Shown: in pieces, positions 9,107 through 17,995 of the stretch
Layout: each line of letters begins with the position of its first letter
How positions within the stretch are numbered: position 1 is the first letter of the stretch
IMG/VR virus record: IMGVR_UViG_3300031578_000009
Coordinates: 1 to 64,000 of that record
Strand: one strand, 5' to 3'
Source of the DNA: a virus
DNA: 64,000 nucleotides
Translations under genes and position numbers: made by a program
Notes under the pieces: model-generated
The model's input: the letters and a program-made list of their open reading frames with translations, nothing else
Databases searched by the model: none
What the model was told of the DNA's origin: nothing

Positions 9107-10351
9107 ATGTTTGAAGGAAATGCAACCTATTTATATGTAGGTAACGTAGCAAGAAGCACTGATACTTTAGCAGCAATGGCTGCTGGATCAATTGCTATCG
9201 TTAATGAAGCTGGCACTGTGCAAACCAGTACAATTATGGCAAGTAATGCAAAATACAGAATTGCACAAAAATTAGCAAGTGGACAAATCATCTATTCAGA
9301 TTGGTTTAATCCTACTCTAATTAAGAATCTTACTGGTAAATCTTATGATGCTCCGGTGCAACAAATATCCTATTTAGGATATAATGGAACTAGTGGTTCA
9401 TTTGATGCAACTGCTAATGAAGATTTCGTAATGCATGTAGAATGGAAAAATACTGCTGGATTTTATAATTCATATCCATTTTTAGTTCCAGCTACATACC
9501 ATCCATCTACTGCAAGTCAGGCTGAATTAACTTTAGGGTTAATTCAATCGTTAGATGCAAATATGAAACGTCAACCGTTTAAATTTGTAGTAGTAGATCG
9601 TATTAACAGTGCTGCTGTTGTAACAAGCAATGACTTCTTAGCAGATGCAACTGTAGTTAATGGAAGTAAATCTATTTCTATTGCAGAAAGCTCTGGAGCT
9701 GCTGCTGATGCTGGTCAATATGCTACATCAACGGAAACTGCTGTAGGAGATTATTTACGTATTGGTGGTGTAGGTGCTGGAACTGCTTTAACTAGCACAG
9801 TTTATAAAGTAACTGCTGTTAGTGGAATTAGTACTGCTGCTGCTGTGATTACAGTTGATAGACCAATTACTGTTGCATCTGGAACTTATGCTGCTGCAAC
9901 TCATGATGTTGAAGTCATTCCTGCTGCTTCTATTGCAAACTTTGGATTAAAATTTGTAGGACAGACTAATGCTACTTTTGATCCAATGGTTGATACTTAT
10001 TCTTTAACTAATTTTGGAATTTTGTTGAATGAGTCTTTTGTAACTGCAACTGTAACTAATTCAACTGCTGCTTATATTGGAATTGGGAATCCATATGTAT
10101 TAGCTAATCTTGAAGTTTATGCTCAATACAATGACAAAGCTCCATTTATTAGCGCATATCCACGTAATAATGTACGTGCTGAAGTTGATAAAACTGGTAC
10201 ATATGATGTGATGTCGTTTGAAGTTAATGATCCTGTAACCACATGGGTTAGCACTGGAATGACTACTAATAAACGTACACACATGGTTATTGCAACTAAA
10301 GTTGCTTTATCTGGTGATGGTGTAGACGCTTGTTTAGGATTTACTTTGTAG
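9107..10351 (+). CDS. Probable abundant virion protein (auxiliary capsid or fibre)
   Basis: A 414-residue, Ala/Thr/Val-rich, all-beta protein. About six of its nine arginines use CGT, as in the major capsid gene and unlike most neighbours. It is followed by a strong terminator and preceded by a clean AT-rich leader. These signs suggest a second highly expressed structural protein. The C-terminal region (EVYAQYNDKAPFISAYPRNN) looks like a compact domain. No enzyme motif is visible. An auxiliary capsid, head-fibre or tail-spike subunit are all possible. Confidence 0.5.
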   Translation: MFEGNATYLYVGNVARSTDTLAAMAAGSIAIVNEAGTVQTSTIMASNAKYRIAQKLASGQIIYSDWFNPTLIKNLTGKSYDAPVQQISYLGYNGTSGSFDATANEDFVMHVEWKNTAGFYNSYPFLVPATYHPSTASQAELTLGLIQSLDANMKRQPFKFVVVDRINSAAVVTSNDFLADATVVNGSKSISIAESSGAAADAGQYATSTETAVGDYLRIGGVGAGTALTSTVYKVTAVSGISTAAAVITVDRPITVASGTYAAATHDVEVIPAASIANFGLKFVGQTNATFDPMVDTYSLTNFGILLNESFVTATVTNSTAAYIGIGNPYVLANLEVYAQYNDKAPFISAYPRNNVRAEVDKTGTYDVMSFEVNDPVTTWVSTGMTTNKRTHMVIATKVALSGDGVDACLGFTL

Positions 10352-10372
10352 TATTTATTAATATTTGTTTTG

Positions 10373-10404
10373 AAAATAGGGAGTATAATAGCTCCCTATT
10401 TTTG
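10373..10404 (+). terminator. Rho-independent terminator
   Basis: An 11-bp perfect stem (AAAATAGGGAG 10373-10383 with CTCCCTATTTT 10392-10402) with an 8-base loop and a T-rich 3' side. It separates the head module from the fibre module, which has its own promoter just downstream. Confidence 0.8.
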
Positions 10405-10434
10405 TTTATATATTAACCGTATATAAACTTTATT

Positions 10435-10464
10435 TTGTAGATAGAATAGTTATGGTTAATTTTG
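10435..10464 (+). promoter_or_regulatory. Bacteroidota-type promoter of the fibre module
   Basis: TTG at 10435-10437, 19-base spacer, TAATTTTG at 10457-10464, placed between the terminator and the ATG at 10485. Confidence 0.6.
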
Positions 10465-10484
10465 AATTTTAAATAGTTTTTATT

Positions 10485-10793
10485 ATGAATAAGATAGATA
10501 TACAACAGATATCTCAAACTGTAGTTGATAAATTACAGGAACGTGATCAAGCATTAAATGGTTGGATTGGATGTAGTGCAGCTCAAACTGCTCCAGTTGG
10601 AAATTATTCTGGTATTAAAGTTCTTGCTGGAGATGATTTTATAGCTACAGTAACATTTGATACAACTTCTCCATGTAGTTTAAATAGTGTAACTTTAACT
10701 TTAGTTCCTGGTGATTATTTACCAACTCCTGGACTAACATCTTGTACAGTGTCTGCTGGAAGTTGTCTATTGGTTAAAGCAGAAAGAAAATGA
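10485..10793 (+). CDS. Small virion-associated protein, unknown
   Basis: A 102-residue protein. A short N-terminal helix (KIDIQQISQTVVDKLQERDQAL) precedes an 80-residue beta-rich, Thr/Ser/Cys-containing domain with four cysteines. Its stop overlaps the esterase fibre start by four bases (ATGA), so it is probably translated with that fibre. It may be a fibre base or adaptor. The family was not recognised. Confidence 0.45.
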   Translation: MNKIDIQQISQTVVDKLQERDQALNGWIGCSAAQTAPVGNYSGIKVLAGDDFIATVTFDTTSPCSLNSVTLTLVPGDYLPTPGLTSCTVSAGSCLLVKAERK

Positions 10794-12676
10794 GGCTTAC
10801 ATTAAGAAATTCAATTTCAAATAGTGTTACAAATGGATTAAAGACTATCCTAAACGTGTTTGGGTCTGCTCCTGTTTTATCAGGAACTGATTACATATTC
10901 CCTGATGATTCAGGAAACGATAATTCCTTGACGATACTGAACAATACAGCAGTTCATCTAAATGGAACGGATAATTATTTAAGAATAATAGGCATTAGGT
11001 CAACCGGGCAACAGCCGATATCGTGGAAAGGTTGGATAAAAATACTAAATTTTGATAGTTCAAGTAATTATTTGTTTTCATGCGGTGGAAATTCTAGTGC
11101 AGTAAAAGGCGTTGGAATGTATTTGAATTTATCAACAATGTATGTACAATCATCGAATGGAACAACTGTTGCTTCAAGAAATTTTGGAAGTATGGTTGAT
11201 AAAATAATACCTGGAGAATATTGTTTTGTAGAATTTTATTGGACTGGACTTACAGTTAATTTACCTGTTTTAACAATAAATGGAACTCCTATAAACGCAA
11301 ATGCAAATATATTAGAATGGACTGGGCTAAGCGAAGCAGACTTCTATATGTCAAAGTATTCAGCTGGTTCCTTATTTGATTTTGCCTACACAGAATTAAG
11401 TTTTAACAGTGCTTTAGTAGCTAAATATCTATGTTTTGAATCAAGTTTAGATTATTTATTAGACGTTTCAGGATTAGGACATAATGCAACAGTTTACGGA
11501 ACGAAATCAACTATCCGGGATGCTGTATTTGATGGTGAACCATTTGCTTTAACACATGGTTTTTCCTTATCTGGTTCAGATATTATTCCACCGGACTTGA
11601 GTAATCCCGGGTATGATGTAAATGGAAACGTATTAACTTATCCTGCTGGGTCTGGGATAACCGATTATTTAGAAAATCTATTTACGTTTCCTGATGATGC
11701 AGATATAAAAAAATTGGTATTTGAATTTTATGAAAGTGGTACGCCTAAACAATTGACCTTTTCAGATATTGATTCTGCAACTTCACTAAATCTTAAAAAG
11801 ACTAAAGTAGGGGAAGCAATTACCCGTTTAAGAGTTATATATCATAATTTATTTTCCGCTCAGAGTTGGGGTGATTCGCTTGGTAATCAGTTGTGGTCAG
11901 CAGTTCCAACTATGGGAGAAAGATTAAATCGCACATTCACTGTGTTTGGTTATGGCGGGTACACTTCAACGGAAATTAAAGCAAAATATTTACTATTCGC
12001 TGATTATGCTAAAACCCAAATAATCTGGGTTGGTTCAAATAATAGTACCGCTGTTGATGTCATATTAGCTGATATAGCTGAGATGGTTTCACATTTAACT
12101 CATAATCGGTATATAATCATGACAACCGTAAACGGGGGGTATAGTGTTTCGTTTAACGATGGCCCATATTATCCATATTACGGAATGTTAGAGGAGTCCC
12201 TTTTGTCCATTTACGGAGACCATTTTTTAAACAATCGCAGGCTTTCAATTGATAATTATAATTTTAATAATATTGTTACACTTACTCCGTTTGTTCAGCC
12301 AGCAGTCGGGGCTAATGTTCAAATTGAAGTTACTGATGCAACGTTTTTAACTACCGAAAACACCTATTCAATTACAGATTATCCTGCAAAATCAGGCTTA
12401 ATAAGAATTGGTGACATGACTAATAATAGCCAATACACTGTTATAAGTGTCGATTCGGGTACATTATTAACAATTCGTTTAGATGTTGAAGGGGCGTATC
12501 TTGAAGGGGAAACTGTTCCTGCGGATACATTAGCATTTCAGGAATTTGATTATTTTTTCAAAACAAAAGATGCAACCGCATCAACGTTCAGAATAGATAA
12601 GATTCACATGAGTGCGGTAGGTATTGAATTTATTGCAAAACTTATTATTGAAAAAATGAAGGCGTTGAATATTTAA
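10790..12676 (+). CDS. Tail fibre/spike with lectin-like and SGNH (GDSL) hydrolase domains
   Basis: A 628-residue protein. Residues about 55-240 have the alternating beta pattern of a LamG/ConA-like sugar-binding domain (ISWKGWIKI ... FVEFYWTGL). The C-terminal 270 residues look like an SGNH esterase. Block I is GDSLG (361-365) with Ser363 as nucleophile, a glycine block GYGGYTS follows at about 392-398, GSNN (415-418) takes the place of GxND, and DKIH (603-606) would supply the catalytic Asp and His. Such domains de-acetylate surface polysaccharide during adsorption. The gene uses more C- and G-ending codons than the structural genes, suggesting a more recent origin. The esterase call is good; the sugar-binding call is weaker. 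Confidence 0.7.
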   Translation: MRLTLRNSISNSVTNGLKTILNVFGSAPVLSGTDYIFPDDSGNDNSLTILNNTAVHLNGTDNYLRIIGIRSTGQQPISWKGWIKILNFDSSSNYLFSCGGNSSAVKGVGMYLNLSTMYVQSSNGTTVASRNFGSMVDKIIPGEYCFVEFYWTGLTVNLPVLTINGTPINANANILEWTGLSEADFYMSKYSAGSLFDFAYTELSFNSALVAKYLCFESSLDYLLDVSGLGHNATVYGTKSTIRDAVFDGEPFALTHGFSLSGSDIIPPDLSNPGYDVNGNVLTYPAGSGITDYLENLFTFPDDADIKKLVFEFYESGTPKQLTFSDIDSATSLNLKKTKVGEAITRLRVIYHNLFSAQSWGDSLGNQLWSAVPTMGERLNRTFTVFGYGGYTSTEIKAKYLLFADYAKTQIIWVGSNNSTAVDVILADIAEMVSHLTHNRYIIMTTVNGGYSVSFNDGPYYPYYGMLEESLLSIYGDHFLNNRRLSIDNYNFNNIVTLTPFVQPAVGANVQIEVTDATFLTTENTYSITDYPAKSGLIRIGDMTNNSQYTVISVDSGTLLTIRLDVEGAYLEGETVPADTLAFQEFDYFFKTKDATASTFRIDKIHMSAVGIEFIAKLIIEKMKALNI

Positions 12677-12854
12677 AAATAAAATAAATTAATTCAAATT
12701 ATTTTAAAAACAAAAAAAATCAAATGACTGAACTACGTAAAAGTAATTATTTTATAAAAGACAGGTAAATTAATTCAAGTTATCTAAAAAAGCAAATAAA
12801 AATTCACAAAGCAAATCATTAACTATATTCAAATAACAACTAACTAATAAAAAT
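12677..12854. other. 178-base non-coding gap with a short direct repeat
   Basis: A very A-rich gap. TAAATTAATTCAA occurs at 12685-12697 and again at 12766-12778, each followed by a similar TTAT/TAT-rich stretch. A 14-codon ATG frame (12724-12768) lies between them and is probably not a gene. No promoter or terminator pattern was found. Confidence 0.4.
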
Positions 12855-13133
12855 ATGTTAACACTCAAGGACATTAAGAGTTCATTATCTAACAATTTTC
12901 CAACAATAGTAATGGTTGGATTAGTATGGTGGAATTTAACTACTAAAATTAATACATTGTTAATTAAACCAGAAGTAAATTCTACAGAGATAAAACAAAT
13001 AAAAAATGATATTAATAGAATAGAATTAACAGTCTCTGAAGATAAACGAAGAATAACAGTTCTTGAGAATAGAATGAGCGCACATATTGGAGATGCGAAG
13101 ATAGAAGAATCTCCTAAGAATGAATATTATTAA
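12855..13133 (+). CDS. Small protein with N-terminal membrane segment and coiled coil
   Basis: A 92-residue protein. Residues 14-29 (FPTIVMVGLVWWNLTT) form a short hydrophobic segment. Residues 43-75 have a heptad-like charged pattern (IKQIKNDINRIELTVSEDKRR). The topology resembles small phage membrane proteins of the XhlA/holin-accessory type. However, the gene lies between fibre genes rather than in the lysis cassette, so a membrane-anchored or fibre-linked coiled coil is equally possible. Confidence 0.45.
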   Translation: MLTLKDIKSSLSNNFPTIVMVGLVWWNLTTKINTLLIKPEVNSTEIKQIKNDINRIELTVSEDKRRITVLENRMSAHIGDAKIEESPKNEYY

Positions 13134-13144
13134 ATATATATATT

Positions 13145-13711
13145 ATGGCATTAACATTAACAAACAGTCAAACAAACGACAGTAAAATATTATATCTTAC
13201 AGATGGCTCAACTTGGGGTAGCGATAGTGTTCCAGCATTAGCTTCTGTTGTATCTGCAAGTTTATCAATTTCATACAAAACTCCAGACCTAACAGATTAT
13301 ACTGATCCAATAGTAATAGATGTTATTTCAATATTTACTGCTGCTGCTGGAGACGCATCATTGTTAATATTTCCATTAGTATTTGGATCTGAACCATCAT
13401 TAGATGCATCAGCTGTTGGAATAAATGAATTTCCAGATGGTATCTGGAAAATTGAATATACTATAAGTGATGGATCTGAAATATCTATAAATATCGAATT
13501 ATTACTGGATATGCAGATTAAAAATGTAATATATTCAAAATTAGCTTCTGTTCCTGTAAAATATTTATCAGCAAATAATTATTACACAAAACCAATTGAT
13601 GACATTTTATTGGAGAAATGTTTATATGATTCAATGACAGCAGATGCATATGTAGCTAAAAAAGATGAAATATTAAATACTTTAGAAGTTTTACAAAGAC
13701 TAACACAATAA
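13145..13711 (+). CDS. Fibre-associated protein of unknown function
   Basis: A 188-residue protein. The first 120 residues are beta-rich and Ser/Thr/Asp-rich, with an immunoglobulin-like rhythm (SASLSISYKTPDLTDYTDPI). The last 60 residues are helical (KPIDDILLEKCLYDSMTADA). It stops three bases before the large repeat fibre starts, so it is likely co-transcribed and may be an adaptor for that fibre. Confidence 0.5.
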   Translation: MALTLTNSQTNDSKILYLTDGSTWGSDSVPALASVVSASLSISYKTPDLTDYTDPIVIDVISIFTAAAGDASLLIFPLVFGSEPSLDASAVGINEFPDGIWKIEYTISDGSEISINIELLLDMQIKNVIYSKLASVPVKYLSANNYYTKPIDDILLEKCLYDSMTADAYVAKKDEILNTLEVLQRLTQ

Positions 13712-13714
13712 ATT

Positions 13715-16534
13715 ATGTCTGTTCAATTAGGTCAATCATATACTCCACCATTAGGAAATGATAGTAGTATAGTTATACCAGCATCAACTGCACCACAAAA
13801 ACAACTTCAGCTTGATACAAAACAACAGGTTGCAAGTAGTTCTATTGTTGTAGGAGATACTTATAAATTTCTTGCTACTGCATTAGATTCTACTCCTGGA
13901 TTTTTAAGTGCAAAAATAACAACAGGAGAATTTTCTGTTGTATCTAATAAATTAAAACTTGTTGGATTTGGAGACTTAACAACTGCTGATTTAACAGAAG
14001 ATACAAATTTATATTGGACTCAAACAAGATTTAATACAGCATTTGCATTAAAAGATACAGATGATTTATCTGAAGGTGTAACTAATTTATATTACTCCAG
14101 TAGTTTATTTGATACAGATTTTAGTGGTAAAACTACTACAGATTTAACTGAAGGAACAAACTTATATTTTACTAATTTAAGGGCTACTAATGCATTAGCT
14201 TCACATACTTCTGATACAACAATTCACTTTAGTGATTTATCTGGATTCACTACTGATGATTTAGCAGAGGGTGGAACAAATAAATATTTGACTACTGCAA
14301 TATCAGATCAGGTAACATTAAATACAGCAGCTCGTCACACACATACAAACAAGGTATATTTAGACGCTATTGATAGAAGTGGAGCATCTATTAACTCTGC
14401 TGTAGATAACTCACATACACACTCAAATAAGGCTGTATTAGATGCAACATCTGCATCATTCACTACTGCATTAAAAGCTCAATATGATGCATATACATCT
14501 GGTATAATTACAAGCGTAGTTTCTCCATTAAATTTATTAAGTGGAGTATTAACTCATTTAAATACAGATGGAAATAAACATGTACCTTCAAATAGTGGGG
14601 CTGCACAATATGCAATTTTATCATCTGGAGCATCAGCAGGAACATATTCATGGATAGAACTTGAAACAATAATTGCAAACTCAACAGTATTTGATGCAAC
14701 ACCGTCTACTTCAACGACAACTGGAGTTCAGGCTGCATATATTAATTCATTGGTTACAAATGCAATTACTGATGTAAAACATGTAACTGATGCAAATTTA
14801 ACTTACATAAACACAACAATACCAGCGCATATTGCTGATACATTGTTGCATATACCAACTATAACACCTACTACAGACCAAGGAAAATTTCTCTGGGTAA
14901 ATACTTCTGATGAACCAGAATGGACTGATTCTACTGCTAATATTACAACTAGCGGAAGCGGAACTTATATTACTGCATCTGGAAGTGAATTAACTGTTGA
15001 TATCATTGATATATCAGATACTAATATTACTGCTGGAGATAATATTACAATTGTTGATAATGTTATTTCTGCAACTCCAATGACAATTGATACATATCCT
15101 GTTACTGGAAACACTGATCATTCAATAAGTTCAGATTGGGCTTACGATCACTCTGTATTATACGGTAATTCAGGACATATTCCAACTATTGGAACTACTA
15201 ATCAATTTCTTGCATGGGATGGAACTTTTAAAGATGTTACTGAATTTGCAGGAACAATAGACGTGCTTGATTATGCACTTGCAATGCAAGAGGATAATAC
15301 ATTAGACCCCGGGATTTCTCCAACAACTGGAGATAGATATATTATATTAGATTCAGCTAATCTAAATGGTAATTTTGGTGTAATTACAGGAGTTGGTGAT
15401 AATGATATAGTTGAATTTGATGGAGCTAATTTTGTTGTCTCATTTGATGCATCTGCTACTATAGCGAGCGTATCTGTAACTGTAACATTAGACATTAATG
15501 GTAATGCAGATAGAGAATGGTATTACAGTTATTCTGGATCAGAGTGGAGAGATCGTGGATTAAGTTCATCTATATATTGGACTAGAGGTTCTGAAACAGT
15601 TAGTCCAGCAACTGTTGGTGATGATATATTGCTCCCAACTGGAGATAAACTGGCATGGGATACTGGAGTAAGTTACATAACAGCATCTGCAACAAACATA
15701 ATTGGAGTTTATATAGCTTCAACTGAAACATTGCAAATAAATGCTACAAATATAATATCAAATGTTCCAATAAGTGTTGATACCATTGTTGAAAAAACTT
15801 CTGCTACCGGAGTAACTATAGATAGCGTATTGTTGAAAGATAATGAAGTAACCTCTACTATAGTTAATATAACTTCATCTGCAACAAGAATTCAGAAAGA
15901 TGGGTCAAATAATATGACATTTACAGATGTAGTTAGTGGAACAAAAACTTTAGCAGAATTGATCGGTACTGGAAGTGTTACATCTGTAGCAATGACTGTT
16001 CCAACAGGATTAGCAATAAGTGGCTCTCCTATAACAACTTCTGGAACATTAGCTTTAGCTATGGACACTGGATATGCAATACCAACTTCAGCAAAGCAAA
16101 CAGAATGGGATACTGCATATACAAATAATCTTAGATGGGATGGTGGATCTACAAGTTTAGTTGCCGCAACCGGAAGAACTTCTCTTGGATTAATTTTAGG
16201 GGTAAATGTACAATCATATACTCAAATTCCACAAGCATTAACTCAATCTACATCCACATTAACAATGGATATAGCCTCTGGATATAATGCACGAGTTACA
16301 TTAACAGAAAGTGTTACTACGTTCACTTGGAGTACTGCTGCTACTGCTGGGGATAGCGGTGTTTTGACAGTGATTCAAAATGGTACTGGTGGTTGGACTT
16401 TAGCCTTGCCAAGTGGACATTTGACAGAAGGTGGATCGTTAACTTTAAGTACTGCTGCAAGTTCTAAAGATATATTAGGATGGTATTATGATGGTACGAA
16501 TTATTTTTGGAATTTAGGAAAAGCATTTGCATAA
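13715..16534 (+). CDS. Long tail fibre with tandem beta repeats
   Basis: A 939-residue protein. Residues about 85-195 hold three copies of a repeat of the form (T/D)-D-L-(T/S/A)-E-G-x-T-N-L-Y-(F/Y)-(T/S), common in trimeric phage fibres. HTH/HTHSNK segments at about 208-242 resemble histidine-rich metal-binding fibre shafts. The motif VDTIVEKTSATGVTIDSVLL (from about 690) matches the fibre-like protein at 8429-9067. The C-terminus is a compact Gly/Thr-rich beta domain (about 840-935) that could bind the receptor. No chaperone or protease motif is visible. The stop overlaps the next gene's ATG (TAATG). Confidence 0.75.
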   Translation: MSVQLGQSYTPPLGNDSSIVIPASTAPQKQLQLDTKQQVASSSIVVGDTYKFLATALDSTPGFLSAKITTGEFSVVSNKLKLVGFGDLTTADLTEDTNLYWTQTRFNTAFALKDTDDLSEGVTNLYYSSSLFDTDFSGKTTTDLTEGTNLYFTNLRATNALASHTSDTTIHFSDLSGFTTDDLAEGGTNKYLTTAISDQVTLNTAARHTHTNKVYLDAIDRSGASINSAVDNSHTHSNKAVLDATSASFTTALKAQYDAYTSGIITSVVSPLNLLSGVLTHLNTDGNKHVPSNSGAAQYAILSSGASAGTYSWIELETIIANSTVFDATPSTSTTTGVQAAYINSLVTNAITDVKHVTDANLTYINTTIPAHIADTLLHIPTITPTTDQGKFLWVNTSDEPEWTDSTANITTSGSGTYITASGSELTVDIIDISDTNITAGDNITIVDNVISATPMTIDTYPVTGNTDHSISSDWAYDHSVLYGNSGHIPTIGTTNQFLAWDGTFKDVTEFAGTIDVLDYALAMQEDNTLDPGISPTTGDRYIILDSANLNGNFGVITGVGDNDIVEFDGANFVVSFDASATIASVSVTVTLDINGNADREWYYSYSGSEWRDRGLSSSIYWTRGSETVSPATVGDDILLPTGDKLAWDTGVSYITASATNIIGVYIASTETLQINATNIISNVPISVDTIVEKTSATGVTIDSVLLKDNEVTSTIVNITSSATRIQKDGSNNMTFTDVVSGTKTLAELIGTGSVTSVAMTVPTGLAISGSPITTSGTLALAMDTGYAIPTSAKQTEWDTAYTNNLRWDGGSTSLVAATGRTSLGLILGVNVQSYTQIPQALTQSTSTLTMDIASGYNARVTLTESVTTFTWSTAATAGDSGVLTVIQNGTGGWTLALPSGHLTEGGSLTLSTAASSKDILGWYYDGTNYFWNLGKAFA

Positions 16535-17172
16535 TGAGAGCTACAACGTTTATAAGACAATTAGGGGAAGATGCGTTATCTGAACCAGGTTATGGACTAC
16601 TTTACAATTGGTATGCTGCTAGTGATGCTAATTTTGCTCCTGCTGGATGGTCTGTTCCTACAACATATCAATTAATAGATTTAATAGTTATATATCTTGG
16701 TGGAGACACTAATGCTGGATATATACTTAAAGAAGTTGGGACGGTTCATTGGAATCCTCCAAATCCTTCTATTGATACTTATGGATTTAGCTTTTTGGGG
16801 GCTGGAGTACGTAACAATAGTGGAATATTTCAGAATTTTAAAACTTATGGAAGATTAAATACTATAACCGAAAATGATATTAATACTGCCCAAAACTGGT
16901 TAGCTACTTCTTCTGAATATTCATTTATTCAATCTTCTGTTAATAAAAAATATGGAGCATCTGTTAGATTAATAAAAAACGATTCAACTGACCCCGGAAC
17001 AATGACCGACTACGATGGGAACATTTACCCGACGGTTAAAATTGGAACCCAAGTATGGACGGCTGCAAACTGGAAGTGTACCCACTTAAAAAACGGAACC
17101 GTAATCCCAGAAGTAACCGACAATACCGCATGGGCAGCGTTAACAACAAAAGGTTGTTGCACATATGTGTAA
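16534..17172 (+). CDS. FISUMP-domain tail protein with reversed half-domains
   Basis: A 212-residue protein starting at the ATG overlapping the previous stop (TAATG), in preference to an upstream ATG at 16507 inside the fibre gene. Residues 20-150 match the second half of the FISUMP (Fibrobacter succinogenes major paralogous) domain: YGLLYNWYAAS, then APAGWSVPT, GFSFLGAGVRNNSG and ASVRLIKND. Residues 159-212 match the first half: DYDGNIYPTVKIGTQVW then NGTVIPEVTDNTAW. The halves are therefore in reversed order relative to the usual domain. The last 190 bases are clearly richer in G and C than the rest. It is probably a receptor-binding tip accessory to the fibre. Confidence 0.65.
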   Translation: MRATTFIRQLGEDALSEPGYGLLYNWYAASDANFAPAGWSVPTTYQLIDLIVIYLGGDTNAGYILKEVGTVHWNPPNPSIDTYGFSFLGAGVRNNSGIFQNFKTYGRLNTITENDINTAQNWLATSSEYSFIQSSVNKKYGASVRLIKNDSTDPGTMTDYDGNIYPTVKIGTQVWTAANWKCTHLKNGTVIPEVTDNTAWAALTTKGCCTYV

Positions 17173-17219
17173 TAATAATTAGGGGAGTGTTTAATATCTT
17201 TTTAGTATATAAATATTAT

Positions 17220-17250
17220 TTGCAAACTATATACATTAATTATATTTTTG
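17220..17250 (+). promoter_or_regulatory. Bacteroidota-type promoter before the lysis cassette
   Basis: TTG at 17220-17222, 20-base spacer, TATTTTTG at 17243-17250, 24 bases before the ATG at 17275. Confidence 0.6.
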
Positions 17251-17274
17251 TCTAAACTAATAAATTAGAACAAT

Positions 17275-17499
17275 ATGGCAACTAAAAAAACAGAAACTAA
17301 GGTAGATGAAACAAAAAAAGAATTAACATTTGATCAACAATTGTTAGAAGACATTAAATTTAATAAAGATGCAATTGCAAAAAAGTATGCTGAGATCAAT
17401 CAACATAAAGGAGCATTAAATTACGCACAATATGCTTATCAAATATATATGGAAACATTAGAAGATAAAGAACCAAAAGATGATAGTAACAAGGACTGA
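17275..17499 (+). CDS. Small charged protein of unknown function
   Basis: A 74-residue, Lys/Glu-rich, helical protein with a central heptad-like stretch (LLEDIKFNKDAIAKKYAEI) and no membrane segment. It is the first gene after the promoter and overlaps the next gene by 20 bases. The family was not recognised. Confidence 0.55.
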   Translation: MATKKTETKVDETKKELTFDQQLLEDIKFNKDAIAKKYAEINQHKGALNYAQYAYQIYMETLEDKEPKDDSNKD

Positions 17500-17770
17500 A
17501 TTTGAGTATAGTATAGTAGATTCTTATTGTGATTATGCAAATAAAGTTGCAAATGCTTTACTATTGACTGAAGTTAAAGAACAGGAGCTTAGGAAGTTTA
17601 AGGTAGCAACTATTTGTGTGGAAGCTATTAGAAGTTATTTTAGTAGGTATGATGTTGATACAGCACCTACTGATGATGATAATGGATTATCCAAAGATGA
17701 TATTGAGAATCTTGTTCAAATACTTAACCATATTCTTGAAACTAATTTTTGGTACGAATTTCCTGATTAA
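17480..17770 (+). CDS. Small helical protein of unknown function
   Basis: A 96-residue soluble helical protein with two cysteines in the N-terminal half and an acidic middle (DVDTAPTDDDNGLSKDDIENL). It starts inside the end of the preceding gene and stops 12 bases before the holin candidate, hence in the same transcript as the lysis genes. Confidence 0.55.
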   Translation: MIVTRTEFEYSIVDSYCDYANKVANALLLTEVKEQELRKFKVATICVEAIRSYFSRYDVDTAPTDDDNGLSKDDIENLVQILNHILETNFWYEFPD

Positions 17771-17782
17771 AATATAAAATAT

Positions 17783-17995
17783 ATGAAAAATAGATTATTA
17801 GGTAGTTGGTTAACTACAATTATAGGTGGAATTATAGGATTAGCTGGATTAGCTTTTTTATGGTTTAATAAAATGAGTATTTGGGAAGCAATACCAATGT
17901 GGTTATTAGCCTGGACCTTTATGGCTGCAAAAGATAGTTTACTTGAAGGATTAACTGCTGGTTTACTAAAGTTTAAAAAAGATGATACAAATTAA
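17783..17995 (+). CDS. Holin candidate
   Basis: A 70-residue protein with two predicted membrane segments: about 8-27 (SWLTTIIGGIIGLAGLAFLW) and about 33-48 (WEAIPMWLLAWTFMAA). A short turn joins them and a basic/acidic C-terminal tail (KFKKDDTN) follows. Size, topology and position directly before a DUF5675-like gene fit a small phage holin. It overlaps the next start by 14 bases. Confidence 0.6.
   Translation: MKNRLLGSWLTTIIGGIIGLAGLAFLWFNKMSIWEAIPMWLLAWTFMAAKDSLLEGLTAGLLKFKKDDTN

Noticed and set aside
16507-16533. Upstream ATG giving a nine-residue longer FISUMP protein
   Set aside because: It lies inside the fibre gene; the ATG at 16534 shares the stop TAATG as other genes here do.
16984-17172. 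Diversity-generating retroelement variable region at the end of the FISUMP gene
   Set aside because: FISUMP folds can be DGR targets and the end is AAC-rich, but no reverse transcriptase and no template repeat were found in the window.
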